From the NCBI GenBank assembly GCA_035518875.1, contig DATIXD010000129.1, positions 1-17,849 on the forward strand: DNA of 17,849 nt. Direction: 5' to 3'. Shown piece by piece: positions 7,305 through 15,665 of this stretch. A model generated the notes under the pieces. That model saw nothing but the letters and a program-made list of their open reading frames with translations, was not told the DNA's origin and did not search any database. Position numbers and translations under genes: made by a program. How positions within the stretch are numbered: position 1 is the first letter of the stretch; every line of letters begins with the position of its first letter. This DNA comes from DATIXD01 sp035518875. Its GTDB lineage: Bacteria; Pseudomonadota; Gammaproteobacteria; Methylococcales; Methylococcaceae.

Positions 7305-7472
7305 TAAAGCGGCAAAAAACGATGCGGATGACTTCATAACAGGCCGCCTATCTGGAGTCTTTTAAGATAAGCAGTTCCGGAAGGGCTGATAGGAAAGGCA
7401 ATACCAAAGCCTCCGTTTATCAGTCACCCATCGCATAGACAATCGTCCCAATTGCAGCAAACGCTCGAATCA

Positions 7473-7544
7473 CGGAATGGCCTGCACGCAAGTGCAGCTT
7501 TAGTGTTCAAGAAACTCCGTAGATCCGCACTTACGTGCATTCCG
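7473..7544. repeat. Structured inverted repeat with two nested hairpins
   Basis: CGGAATG (7473-7479) pairs with CATTCCG (7538-7544). Inside each arm is a small hairpin: TGCAC-GCAA-GTGCA with a GNRA-type loop at 7483-7496, and GCAC-TTAC-GTGC at 7527-7538. The arms are also imperfect inverted copies of one another. This could be a REP/MITE-like element, a recombination site or a structured RNA; nothing decides among these. Confidence 0.4.
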
Positions 7545-7547
7545 AAG

Positions 7548-7778
7548 TCAAGGGAAGTCAGGCGCATTGCACTGTGCGATATCAGGGACCACAATACTAA
7601 CGGCTATGTCGCTCCGCTGGAAATCCCCCGTTACGGATAGGAATAGAGAGCCGATTTCGACGGTAGACCCTGAGTATTTGTTAGCCTGAGCAAGCCCCCC
7701 GGACTCGAAATTGACCAGGTAGGCATTGAGTACCTCCTCAAAGAATCCGGGAGGAGTTTTTGATAGCGACTCTAGCAA
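7548..7778 (-). CDS. Short hypothetical ORF next to tRNA-Arg, possibly a gene fragment
   Basis: A 76-residue frame from a TTG-type start; it is open back to a TAG near 7816, with no good start codon or ribosome binding site. The part SKTPPGFFEEVLNAYLV, followed by GGLAQANKYSGST, faintly recalls the SPxFFExLVVDLLVxMGYGG / SGDGG segment of Mrr-type restriction endonucleases, but the catalytic region is absent. The start of such a protein would be missing too. It sits immediately beyond the 3' end of the tRNA, where islands often insert, and local GC looks lower than in the metabolic block. Either a remnant or chance. Confidence 0.3.
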   Translation of the reverse strand: MLESLSKTPPGFFEEVLNAYLVNFESGGLAQANKYSGSTVEIGSLFLSVTGDFQRSDIAVSIVVPDIAQCNAPDFP

Positions 7779-7810
7779 ATGCCTAGCAAAAGCGTGGTAT
7801 GACTGATCAG

Positions 7811-7835
7811 TAAAAAGCTAAATTCCTTGTGGAAT
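7811..7835 (-). terminator. Intrinsic terminator of tRNA-Arg
   Basis: Directly after the CCA end, the minus strand has ATTCC-ACAA-GGAAT (7822-7835) followed by a T-rich run ending in five T (7812-7816). Short stem plus T-tract at this location fits Rho-independent termination of the tRNA transcript. Confidence 0.6.
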
Positions 7836-7836
7836 A

Positions 7837-7913
7837 TGGTGCCCCGGATACGATTCGAACGTACGACCTTCCCCTTAGGAGGGGGACGCTCTATCCTACT
7901 GAGCTACCGGGGC
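7837..7913 (-). tRNA. tRNA-Arg (anticodon CCU)
   Basis: The minus strand folds as a full cloverleaf. The acceptor stem GCCCCGG pairs with CCGGGGC, followed by discriminator A and an encoded CCA at 7837-7839. The anticodon stem TCCCC/GGGGA encloses loop CTCCTAA with anticodon CCU at 7877-7879, reading AGG codons. The T-loop is TTCGAAT on a GTACG/CGTAT stem. The gene separates the eroded accessory region (its 3' side) from the metabolic block (its 5' side). A hairpin and T-tract follow its 3' end. Confidence 0.96.
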
Positions 7914-7984
7914 GTGGTGTGGGGGCGGGGGGAGGCTGTGGGCGAGCCAGACGGGTAATTCGCCTACCTGCCCGATTCGGCCGA

Positions 7985-8014
7985 ATTTTAGCACCGAGAT
8001 CGGCCGCATTGCCA
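7985..8014 (-). promoter_or_regulatory. Possible sigma70 promoter of tRNA-Arg
   Basis: On the minus strand TAAAAT (7985-7990) lies 18 bases after TGGCAA (8009-8014), giving a fair -10 and a weak -35. Transcription would begin about 65 bases before the mature 5' end at 7913. No other good candidate is visible in the 236-base gap to pycA. Confidence 0.35.
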
Positions 8015-8149
8015 GCTGGTCTGGACGATTCGATAATCAAAGTCCTCCTTGTGGCGGATTCAATCCGACCCTGTCGCGCGGAGTGCTTCTTTCCGCCCTG
8101 AGAACGTTTATCATTGTTCCCTGTTTTGTTTCGATAGGGAGCGGTTCCG

Positions 8150-9568
8150 ATGATCAAGAAGATTCTGATCGCCAATCGGGGCGAGATTGCGGTGCGCATC
8201 AGTCGCGCGTGCGCTGAGATGGGGATTCGCTCGGTGGCTATCTTTTCAGAAGCCGACCGATTTTCCCTTCACGTGAAAAAGGCCGACGAGGCGTATTGCA
8301 TCGGCAGCGAAGAACTGGCCGGCTATCTCAATCCCCACCGCATCGTCAATCTCGCCGTGGAAACCGGCTGCGATGCGATTCATCCCGGCTACGGGTTTCT
8401 TTCGGAAAATCCCGAGTTGGCGCGTGTCTGCGTGCAGCGCGGCATTTGTTTCATCGGTCCGAACGCCAAAACGATTCAGGCGATGGGCGACAAGACCGAG
8501 GCGCGGCGCGCCATGATCTCCGCGGGCGTGCCGGTCACGCCGGGCAGCGCGGGTAATGTGGAAAGCCTGAAGGAGGCGTTGCGGGAGGCCGAGCGGGTCG
8601 GCTATCCGGTGATGCTGAAGGCGACCTCTGGCGGCGGCGGGCGCGGCATTCGCCGCTGCAATCATGAGCAGGAACTGCGGCAGAATTACCAGCGGGTGAT
8701 ATCCGAGGCGACCAAGGCTTTCGGCAGCGCCGAGGTGTTCCTGGAAAAGTTCATCGAGAATCCGCGCCACATCGAGGTGCAAATCCTCGCCGACAGCCAA
8801 GGCAATGTGGCGCATTTGTACGAGCGCGACTGTTCAATCCAGCGCCGCAACCAGAAGCTGATCGAAATCGCCCCGTCCCCGCAATTGACTACGGAACAGC
8901 GCGAGCACCTCGGAGCGCTTGCAGTGCGCGCCGCCCGGGCGGTCGGCTACCAGAACGCCGGGACCATCGAGTTCCTGCTGACCGAAGCAGGCGAATTCTA
9001 TTTCATGGAGATGAACACCCGGGTCCAGGTGGAACACACGGTGACGGAAGAAATCACGGGGCTGGACATCGTCAAGGAGCAGATCAGGATCGCCGAAGGG
9101 CAGCCACTGAGCTTCAGCCAGGCGGACGTGCACATCCACGGCTTCGCCATCCAGTTCCGCATCAACGTCGAAGATCCGAAAAATAATTTCCTGCCAAGCT
9201 TCGGGCGCTTGACCCGCTATTACGCGCCGGGCGGGCCTGGGGTTCGCATCGATACGGCGATTTACACCGGCTATGAAATTCCGCCGTACTACGACTCGAT
9301 GTGCGCCAAGGTCATCGTCTGGGGGCGCACCTGGCCGGAGGCCGTCGCCCGCGGCCAGCGCGCCTTGAACGACATGTTTATCGATGGCGTGCGTACGACC
9401 ATTCCGTTCTATCAGGAGATTCTCAACCATCCCGAATTCCGGACCGGCTGCTTTCATACCGGCTTCCTGCAGGCCCATCCCGAATTGGTGAATTATTCCC
9501 GCAAGCGAAGTCGCGACGAAACCGCGCTCGCCGTCGCGGCGGCGATCGCTGCGCATGTGGGACTTTGA
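8150..9568 (+). CDS. pycA: Pyruvate carboxylase subunit A (biotin carboxylase)
   Basis: A 472-residue biotin carboxylase. It uses ATP and bicarbonate to carboxylate the biotin carried by the partner subunit encoded next door. The N-terminal pre-ATP-grasp domain opens KKILIANRGEIAVRI and includes HPGYGFLSEN (residues 78-87). The ATP-grasp domain has the glycine-rich KATSGGGGRGIR (157-168), ERDCSIQRRNQKLIEIAPSP (225-244) and EMNTRVQVEHTVTE (287-300) with catalytic Arg291. RRNQK in place of the RRHQK of AccC, with IAPSP, resembles Pseudomonas-type PycA. The length is slightly above AccC (about 450). AGGGAGCGG precedes the ATG. The 18-nt gap to pycB indicates an operon. AccC of acetyl-CoA carboxylase is the alternative, made unlikely by the neighbour. 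Confidence 0.92.
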   Translation: MIKKILIANRGEIAVRISRACAEMGIRSVAIFSEADRFSLHVKKADEAYCIGSEELAGYLNPHRIVNLAVETGCDAIHPGYGFLSENPELARVCVQRGICFIGPNAKTIQAMGDKTEARRAMISAGVPVTPGSAGNVESLKEALREAERVGYPVMLKATSGGGGRGIRRCNHEQELRQNYQRVISEATKAFGSAEVFLEKFIENPRHIEVQILADSQGNVAHLYERDCSIQRRNQKLIEIAPSPQLTTEQREHLGALAVRAARAVGYQNAGTIEFLLTEAGEFYFMEMNTRVQVEHTVTEEITGLDIVKEQIRIAEGQPLSFSQADVHIHGFAIQFRINVEDPKNNFLPSFGRLTRYYAPGGPGVRIDTAIYTGYEIPPYYDSMCAKVIVWGRTWPEAVARGQRALNDMFIDGVRTTIPFYQEILNHPEFRTGCFHTGFLQAHPELVNYSRKRSRDETALAVAAAIAAHVGL

Positions 9569-9586
9569 TCAGGCGGAGGTCAGTTT

Positions 9587-11401
9587 ATGAGCAAGGTTTT
9601 TATCACCGACACCATCCTGCGGGATGCCCATCAATCCCTGATCGCCACTCGGCTGCGCACGGAGGACATGCTGCCTCTGTGCGAACGGCTGGATCGGGTC
9701 GGTTTCTGGTCGCTGGAGGTCTGGGGCGGTGCCACCTTCGACGCCTGTCTGCGGTTTCTGAAGGAAGATCCCTGGGAGCGTTTGCGCAAGCTGCGCAAGG
9801 CTCTGCCCAGAACCCGCTTGCAGATGCTGCTGCGGGGGCAGAATCTTTTGGGCTATCGGCATTATTCGGACGATGTGGTGCAGGAGTTCGTCCGGTTGGC
9901 AGCGCGCGAAGGCATCGATGTGTTCCGGATCTTCGATGCGCTGAACGACATCCGCAATCTGCAGACCGCCATCGAGGCGGTGAAGGGACAGGGCAAGCAC
10001 GCCCAGGCGACGATCTGTTACACGGTGAGCCCTGTTCACACCATCGGGCTTTATGTCGAGCAGGCACAGGCGATGGTCGAAATGGGCGCGGACAGCATCG
10101 CCATCAAGGACATGGCAGGTCTGCTGACGCCGACGGCCACGGCTGAACTGGTCGAAGCCCTGCGGGATTACCTCGACGTACCACTATATCTGCATTGCCA
10201 CGCGACTTCCGGGCTGGCCGAGATGTGCCAGCTCAAGGCCATCGAAAATGGCTGTACCCATATCGATACGGCGCTGTCGGCTTTTGCCGGCGGCACCAGC
10301 CATCCGCCCACCGAGAGTATGGTGGTTGCGCTGCGCGGAACAGCTTACGACACCGGACTGAATCTGGAGTTGCTGCAGGAAATCTCGGCTCAGTTCATGG
10401 AAGTTCGCAGAAAATATCGGCAGTTCGAGAGCGAATTCACCGGCGTCGATACCCGTGTGCAGGTAAATCAGGTGCCGGGCGGCATGATGTCCAACTTGGC
10501 CAAGCAACTGGAGGAGCAGGGGGCCTTGGAGCGCATCCATGAGGTGTTCGCCGAAATCCCCAAGGTGCGCAGGGATTTGGGCTATCCGCCGCTGGTGACG
10601 CCCACCTCGCAGATCGTCGGTACGCAGGCGGTGCTGAACGTTTTGACCGGCGAGCGTTACAAATCCATCACCAATGAGGTCAAGCGTTATCTACAGGGAG
10701 GCTACGGCCGCCCGCCCGCCGAGGTCGATCCAGAACTCCAGTGCAAGGCCATCGGCCAGGAGGCCGTGATCGAGGTGCGTCCCGCCGATCTGCTCAAGCC
10801 CGAGCTACAAGCGCTGCGGGGCCAAATCGGCGACCTCGCGCAAAGTGATACGGACGTCATGATATTCGCCATGTTCCCCGAGGTCGGGCGCACATTCCTG
10901 AAGGAGCGCAAGGAAGGCACGCTGTCGCCGGAGCCGCTGGGCGGGGCGGCGCCCGTTCCGCAACTAGCGGCAACCGGGGAGTCGGTCGTGCCGACCGAGT
11001 TCAAGGTATCGGTGCACGGCGAGACCTACGACGTTCAGATCACCGGCGCGAATATCGGCGGGCAGCGCCACCGGCGGTTTTACATCACCCTGGACGGCGT
11101 GCCGCAAGAGGTCGATTTGGAAGTGCTGAGCGGCTACAGCCGAGCGCCCCAGGCGGGCCAGCGGCCGGTTCCCAGCAAACCGGGCGATGTGGTGGCCACC
11201 ATGCCCGGCAATATCGTCGACATCCTGGTGAAGCAGGGCGATCGGGTGAAGGCGGGCGACGGTGTACTGGTCACCGAGGCGATGAAGATGGAGACGCAAA
11301 TCCAGGCGCCGATCGGCGGCATGGTGGCCATGATTCACGTCAAGAAGGGCGATCGCGTCAATCCCAACGAAGTCTTGATGGAAATCGAAGAGGAGGTTTG
11401 A
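9587..11401 (+). CDS. pycB: Pyruvate carboxylase subunit B (carboxyltransferase and biotin carrier; OadA-like)
   Basis: A 604-residue subunit that transfers CO2 from biotin to pyruvate, giving oxaloacetate. It has a DRE-TIM-like carboxyltransferase barrel (about 4-265) with metal and active-site residues Asp13 in TILRDAHQS, Lys174 in SIAIKDMAG (the lysine carbamylated in this family) and His203/His205 in LYLHCHATSG. A PYC_OADA conserved domain (about 290-480) follows. A C-terminal biotinyl domain carries VTEAMKMETQ, with biotinyl Lys567. A GGAGG run precedes the ATG. The same architecture occurs in OadA of sodium-pumping oxaloacetate decarboxylase, but no membrane OadB or OadG is present and a biotin carboxylase lies directly upstream. 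Pyruvate carboxylase is therefore the better reading, supplying oxaloacetate to the TCA cycle. Confidence 0.92.
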   Translation: MSKVFITDTILRDAHQSLIATRLRTEDMLPLCERLDRVGFWSLEVWGGATFDACLRFLKEDPWERLRKLRKALPRTRLQMLLRGQNLLGYRHYSDDVVQEFVRLAAREGIDVFRIFDALNDIRNLQTAIEAVKGQGKHAQATICYTVSPVHTIGLYVEQAQAMVEMGADSIAIKDMAGLLTPTATAELVEALRDYLDVPLYLHCHATSGLAEMCQLKAIENGCTHIDTALSAFAGGTSHPPTESMVVALRGTAYDTGLNLELLQEISAQFMEVRRKYRQFESEFTGVDTRVQVNQVPGGMMSNLAKQLEEQGALERIHEVFAEIPKVRRDLGYPPLVTPTSQIVGTQAVLNVLTGERYKSITNEVKRYLQGGYGRPPAEVDPELQCKAIGQEAVIEVRPADLLKPELQALRGQIGDLAQSDTDVMIFAMFPEVGRTFLKERKEGTLSPEPLGGAAPVPQLAATGESVVPTEFKVSVHGETYDVQITGANIGGQRHRRFYITLDGVPQEVDLEVLSGYSRAPQAGQRPVPSKPGDVVATMPGNIVDILVKQGDRVKAGDGVLVTEAMKMETQIQAPIGGMVAMIHVKKGDRVNPNEVLMEIEEEV

Positions 11402-11451
11402 GTTTGTTGCGAAGGGGTGGCGATCGCGTATTCTGCCGTTTCTTGGGTTGT

Positions 11452-11485
11452 CGTCGGGGTTTCTCATGATCTCCAAAAACCGACG
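11452..11485. repeat. Imperfect inverted repeat between pycB and dctA
   Basis: CGTCGG (11452-11457) and CCGACG (11480-11485) can pair, extended inward by TTT and AAA with a two-base bulge, around a loop of about 15 bases. The following bases are pyrimidine-rich but without a T-run. It may end or attenuate the pycAB transcript; weak support. Confidence 0.28.
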
Positions 11486-11571
11486 TCGGTTCTATCTTCT
11501 CTCCCCAGTCTCCCGATTTCGACTGCATGGATGGTCGATCTCCGCTTAAGCCTGACGAGCCCATAACGGAC

Positions 11572-12837
11572 ATGACGGAGCGATACCAGCCCCTGCACCA
11601 TAGGCTTTATTTTCAGGTGATCGCCGCCGTCCTGCTGGGCGTAGGTACTGGCTGGCTTTTCCCCGAATTCGGCGAAAAACTAAAACCCCTGGGCGATGGC
11701 TTCATCAAGCTCATCAAGATGCTGATTGCCCCCATCGTCTTCGTTACGGTCACCGTGGGAATCGCCCGGATGGGCGATATGGGCAAGGTGGGAAGAATCG
11801 GTCTCAAGGCGCTGGTGTATTTCGAACTGGTTTCTTCCCTGGCGTTGATTGTCGGACTGATCGTCGTCAATGCGCTGCGGCCGGGAGCCGGTATGAACGT
11901 CGACGTGAAAGCCCTGGACGCGGGCGCCGTCGGCACTTACGCCGCCGGGGCGAAGGCGCTCGGCGCCGTAGACTTCGTCTTGAACATCATCCCAGGCAAT
12001 GCGGTGGACGCTTTCGCCAAGGGCGAAATCCTGCAGGTCCTCTTGTTTTCGGTGCTATTCGGCTGGGCGCTGGGCGCACAGGGCGAAAGGGGGAGGCCGG
12101 TAACGGAGTTCCTGGAGCGGCTGTCGGCCATCCTGTTCGGGATGATCGGCATGATCATGCGGCTCGCGCCCATCGGTGCGTTCGGCGCAATGGCCTTCGC
12201 CATCGGCAAATACGGTGCGGTCGCGCTGCTGTCTCTGGGCCAGTTGATGGCGGCGGTTTATCTCACCTGCGGTTTTTTCGTCATCGTGATTCTGGGGACG
12301 ATCGCAAGGTTCAGCGGTTTCAGCCTGTGGCGCTTGATCAAGCACATCAAGGAAGAAATCCTGCTGGTTTTGGGCACTTCTTCCTCGGAATCGGCGCTGC
12401 CCCGGCTCATGGAAAAACTCGAGGCTTTCGGCTGCGCGCGGCCGGTCGTGGGCTTGGTGATCCCCACCGGCTATTCCTTCAATCTGGACGGCACGTCCAT
12501 CTATCTGACGATGGCGACGGTGTTCATCGCCCAAGCCACCAACACCGAACTCGCCCTCGGCCAGCAGCTAACCATCCTGGCGGTGCTGCTGCTCACCTCC
12601 AAGGGCGCCGCGGCCGTGACCGGTGGCGGTTTCATCACCCTGGCGGCGACTCTGTCGTCGGTGGATGTCCTGCCCGTCGCCGGTCTGGCCTTGCTGCTGG
12701 GCGTCGACCGCTTCATGTCGGAGGCGCGTGCGATCACCAATGTGATCGGCAACGCCGTCGCCACCTGTGTCATCGCCAAATGGGAAAGGGCTTTCGATGA
12801 GCGGCGAAGGGAGTCGGGCGAGCAGGAAAATCCCTGA
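11572..12837 (+). CDS. dctA: C4-dicarboxylate/proton symporter (DAACS family)
   Basis: A 421-residue inner-membrane carrier that matches E. coli-type DctA along its whole length. It imports succinate, fumarate and malate with cations. Near the start are LYFQVIAAVLLG and PLGDGFIKLIKMLIAP. MIMRLAPIGAFGAMAFAIGK is in the middle. The two re-entrant hairpin signatures are GTSSSESALPRL (about 268) and SKGAAAVTGGGFITLAATLS, and PTGYSFNLDGTSIYL and RFMSEARAITNVIGNAVAT form the substrate/cation site. Eight membrane helices plus hairpins are expected. I prefer ATG 11572 since the family's N-terminus aligns there; ATG 11527 would add 15 residues. Neither start has a clear ribosome binding site. It stands between pycAB and aceEF, all on the same strand, tying C4-acid uptake to the pyruvate/oxaloacetate node. 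Confidence 0.92.
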   Translation: MTERYQPLHHRLYFQVIAAVLLGVGTGWLFPEFGEKLKPLGDGFIKLIKMLIAPIVFVTVTVGIARMGDMGKVGRIGLKALVYFELVSSLALIVGLIVVNALRPGAGMNVDVKALDAGAVGTYAAGAKALGAVDFVLNIIPGNAVDAFAKGEILQVLLFSVLFGWALGAQGERGRPVTEFLERLSAILFGMIGMIMRLAPIGAFGAMAFAIGKYGAVALLSLGQLMAAVYLTCGFFVIVILGTIARFSGFSLWRLIKHIKEEILLVLGTSSSESALPRLMEKLEAFGCARPVVGLVIPTGYSFNLDGTSIYLTMATVFIAQATNTELALGQQLTILAVLLLTSKGAAAVTGGGFITLAATLSSVDVLPVAGLALLLGVDRFMSEARAITNVIGNAVATCVIAKWERAFDERRRESGEQENP

Positions 12838-12896
12838 ACCGAACCTGCTGGCGGAAGGGTTTTGCGTTTGGAGTGCACTGTTTTGCCGGGAGCGGG

Positions 12897-12925
12897 TGGG
12901 CAGCGTCCGCCCGACTGGCTATAAT
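12897..12925 (+). promoter_or_regulatory. Sigma70-like promoter of aceEF
   Basis: A perfect -10 box TATAAT (12920-12925) lies 17 bases after a weak -35 TGGGCA (12897-12902), 41 bases before the aceE start. The implied leader is about 35 nt and shows no obvious PdhR-type palindrome or riboswitch. Confidence 0.6.
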
Positions 12926-12966
12926 CGCGCTTTTTTATTGATGGCCCACTCGGATCAGGATTGCCC

Positions 12967-15648
12967 ATGACAGCAGCCAATTTCACCCCCCCTGTGCAAG
13001 TCCAGCCGGACGACCTCGACCCCGCAGAAACCCGCGAATGGCTCGACGCGCTGCAAGCCGTCATCGAAACGGAGGGCGTTGAACGCGCCCATTACCTAAT
13101 CGAACAATTGGTGGACCAGGCCAGGCGCAGCGGTGCCAACCTGCCGTACAAGGCCAATACCGCCTATATCAACACGATTCCCCTCAACAAGCAGCCACGT
13201 AACCCCGGCGACGACGAGGTGGAACACCGCATCCGATCCTGCATACGCTGGAACGCCATGGCGATGGTGGTGCAGGCCAACAAGATTTCCAGCGAATATG
13301 GCGGACATATCGCCAGCTTCGCTTCTTCCGCCACCCTGTACGAGGTCGGCTTCAACCACTTTTTTCACGCTCCGTGCAAGGATCACGGCGGCGACCTGGT
13401 GTTTTTCCAGGGGCATTCCTCCCCCGGCATTTACGCCCGCGCCTTTCTGGAAGGCCGCTTGAGCGAGGAGCAGCTGGCCCACTTCCGCCAGGAGGTCGGC
13501 GGCAAGGGGCTCTCCTCTTATCCGCATCCCTGGCTGATGCCGGACTTCTGGCAGTTCCCCACCGTATCCATGGGCTTGGGGCCGATCACGGCCATCTATC
13601 AGGCCCGCTTCATGAAATACCTGCAGGACCGCGGCATTCTCAACACGGCAGGCCGCAAGGTCTGGTGCTTCTGCGGCGACGGGGAGATGGACGAGCCGGA
13701 ATCCATGGGCGCCATCGGCCTGGCCGGGCGGGAGAGACTGGACAACCTGATCTTCGTGATCAACTGCAACCTGCAGCGGCTGGACGGGCCGGTCAGAGGG
13801 GATGGCAAGATCATTCAGGAACTGGAGGCATCCTTCCGTGGTGCCGGCTGGAATGTCATCAAGGTGATCTGGGGCTCGCCCTGGGACGCCCTGCTGGCGC
13901 GCGACAGCAAGGGTCTGTTGCGCAAGCGCATGGAGGAAGCGGTCGACGGCGAATACCAGAATTACAAGGCCAAGGGCGGCGCCTATACCCGCGAGCATTT
14001 TTTCGGCAAGTATCCGGAATTGCTGGAAATGGTCTCCACCCTGTCCAACGACGACATCTATCGACTCAGCCGCGGCGGTCATGATCCCCACAAGGTCTAC
14101 GCGGCCTATCATGCGGCAGTGAACCACACCGGCCAGCCCACGGTGATTTTGGCCAAGACCGTCAAAGGCTACGGCATGGGACAGGCCGGCGAGGGCCTCA
14201 TGGGCGCGCACCAGCAGAAGAAGATGGACGAGGCCGCGCTCAAGGCCTTTCGCGACCGCTTCAATATTCCCATCGCCGACGATCAGATCGCCACGACGCC
14301 GTTTTACAGGCCGGCCGACGACAGCCCCGAAATCAAATACCTGCATGAGCGCCGCCAGGCCTTGGGCGGCTATCTGCCGAGCCGCCGCCGCGAAGCGCCG
14401 CTTCTGCAAGTGCCGGGCCTGGAAGTGTTCGACATCCTGCTTAAGGCCGGCGAGCGCGAGCAATCCACCACCATGGCTTTCGTGCGCTTGCTGACCACCT
14501 TGCTGCGCGACAAGAAGATCGGCAAATACGTCGTCCCCATCGTCGCCGACGAGGCGCGCACCTTCGGCATGGACGGGATGTTCCGCCAATATGCCATCTA
14601 TTCCTCGGTCGGTCAGCTTTACACCCCGGAAGACGCCGACCAGATCATGTATTACCGCGAGGACAAGACCGGCCAGATCCTGGAGGAGGGCATCTCCGAG
14701 GCGGGCGCGCTGTCGTCTTGGATCGCCGCGGGCACCGCCTATAGCAATCACAACGTGCAGATGATCCCCTTCTACATCTTCTACTCCATGTTCGGCTACC
14801 AGCGCGTGGGCGATTTGATGTGGGCGGCGGGCGATATGCAGGCGCGCGGCTTCCTTCTGGGCGGCACTGCCGGCCGCACCACCCTGGCCGGCGAAGGTCT
14901 GCAGCACCAGGACGGCCACAGTCATCTGGCCATGTCCGCCATCCCCAATTGCATCGCCTATGATCCGGCGTTCGCCTACGAGGTCGCGGTCATCGTTCAG
15001 GACGGACTGCGCCGCATGTATCAGGAAGGCGAGAACGTCTTCTACTACGTGACCGTGATGAACGAGAACTATGCCCAGCCGGCCATGCCGGAGGGCGTTC
15101 GGGAAGGTGTCGTCAAAGGCATGTATCTGCTGCGCGATGCCGGCAATCAGGCCGTCGTGCAATTGCTGGGCAGCGGCACGATCCTGCGCGAAGCCCTTTC
15201 CGCCGCCGACAAGCTGAAGACCGATTTCGGTATCGAGGCCAACGTCTGGAGCGTGACCAGCTTCAGCGAATTGCGCCGCGACGGATTGGACAAGGCGCGC
15301 TGGAACCGTCTGCATCCCGGACAGCCGCACAGGATCAGCTATATCGAGGAATGCCTCGGCAAGACCAAGGGCCCGATCGTCGCCGCCAGCGATTACATGC
15401 AGCTCGTCGCCGACCAGATTCGTCCTTTCTTGGCCGACAAGCCTTACATCACCCTCGGCACCGACGGCTTCGGCCGCAGCGACCGCCGCCGCGAGCTGCG
15501 CCACTTCTTCGAGGTGGACAGCCAGAACATTGCCTATGCCGCCATCAAGGCCCTGGTCGACCAAGGCGCGATTCCGCTCGAAACCGTGCAGAAGGCCATG
15601 GACCTCTACGGCATCGATCCCGAAAAACCCAATCCGGTGACGGTTTGA
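12967..15648 (+). CDS. aceE: Pyruvate dehydrogenase E1 component, homodimeric type
   Basis: An 893-residue thiamine-diphosphate enzyme (E. coli AceE is 887). It decarboxylates pyruvate and acetylates the lipoyl group of AceF. The thiamine-binding motif is GDGEMDEPESMGA through to INCN (about 237-268). GLSSYPHPWLMPDFWQFPTV is a family signature near residue 181. The loop with KTVKGYGMG and AHQQKKM keeps the active-site histidine region, and GGTAGRTTLAGEGLQHQDGH holds the conserved glutamate site. The start is ATG 12967 with AGGA at 12957-12960; an in-frame TTG at 12961 is less likely. It is transcribed from the TATAAT promoter and followed after 17 nt by aceF. Full length with no lesion. Confidence 0.97.
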   Translation: MTAANFTPPVQVQPDDLDPAETREWLDALQAVIETEGVERAHYLIEQLVDQARRSGANLPYKANTAYINTIPLNKQPRNPGDDEVEHRIRSCIRWNAMAMVVQANKISSEYGGHIASFASSATLYEVGFNHFFHAPCKDHGGDLVFFQGHSSPGIYARAFLEGRLSEEQLAHFRQEVGGKGLSSYPHPWLMPDFWQFPTVSMGLGPITAIYQARFMKYLQDRGILNTAGRKVWCFCGDGEMDEPESMGAIGLAGRERLDNLIFVINCNLQRLDGPVRGDGKIIQELEASFRGAGWNVIKVIWGSPWDALLARDSKGLLRKRMEEAVDGEYQNYKAKGGAYTREHFFGKYPELLEMVSTLSNDDIYRLSRGGHDPHKVYAAYHAAVNHTGQPTVILAKTVKGYGMGQAGEGLMGAHQQKKMDEAALKAFRDRFNIPIADDQIATTPFYRPADDSPEIKYLHERRQALGGYLPSRRREAPLLQVPGLEVFDILLKAGEREQSTTMAFVRLLTTLLRDKKIGKYVVPIVADEARTFGMDGMFRQYAIYSSVGQLYTPEDADQIMYYREDKTGQILEEGISEAGALSSWIAAGTAYSNHNVQMIPFYIFYSMFGYQRVGDLMWAAGDMQARGFLLGGTAGRTTLAGEGLQHQDGHSHLAMSAIPNCIAYDPAFAYEVAVIVQDGLRRMYQEGENVFYYVTVMNENYAQPAMPEGVREGVVKGMYLLRDAGNQAVVQLLGSGTILREALSAADKLKTDFGIEANVWSVTSFSELRRDGLDKARWNRLHPGQPHRISYIEECLGKTKGPIVAASDYMQLVADQIRPFLADKPYITLGTDGFGRSDRRRELRHFFEVDSQNIAYAAIKALVDQGAIPLETVQKAMDLYGIDPEKPNPVTV

Positions 15649-15665
15649 GGAGGCCGAAGACCACT

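Larger units (their letters stand above)
6285..7337 (-). pseudogene. Small reading frame split by the IS5-family insertion
   Basis: If the 858-bp IS and one copy of its TAA duplication are removed, a single minus-strand frame joins across the site. It has 11 codons from ATG 7337 (MKSSASFFAAL) and then 52 codons from 6443 down to a TGA at 6285-6287 (DLGEVQEREARMGEALSQ and onward, ending ALASWEP). The 63-aa product would be charged, with a probable amphipathic helix in the middle. I recognise no family. The restored frame could be chance, and no strong ribosome binding site is visible before 7337. Confidence 0.35.

Noticed and set aside
7002..7337. 111-codon ORF read as an independent gene
   Set aside because: Its first 11 codons are host sequence outside the IS and the rest is the N-terminal part of the transposase; it is a fusion created by the insertion.
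9301..10146. A plus-strand frame overlapping the end of pycA and start of pycB
   Set aside because: It lies in a different frame from both recognised genes and its translation is rich in Arg, Gly and His, as expected of a shifted frame in GC-rich DNA.
9587..11401. Sodium-pumping oxaloacetate decarboxylase alpha subunit (OadA)
   Set aside because: No oadB or oadG membrane subunits are nearby and a biotin carboxylase is directly upstream, so pyruvate carboxylase fits better.
13096..15564. An 822-codon open frame antisense to aceE
   Set aside because: It is the mirror of a long, GC-rich, strongly biased gene. Its translation is low-complexity-like and matches no family, while the aceE strand is certain.
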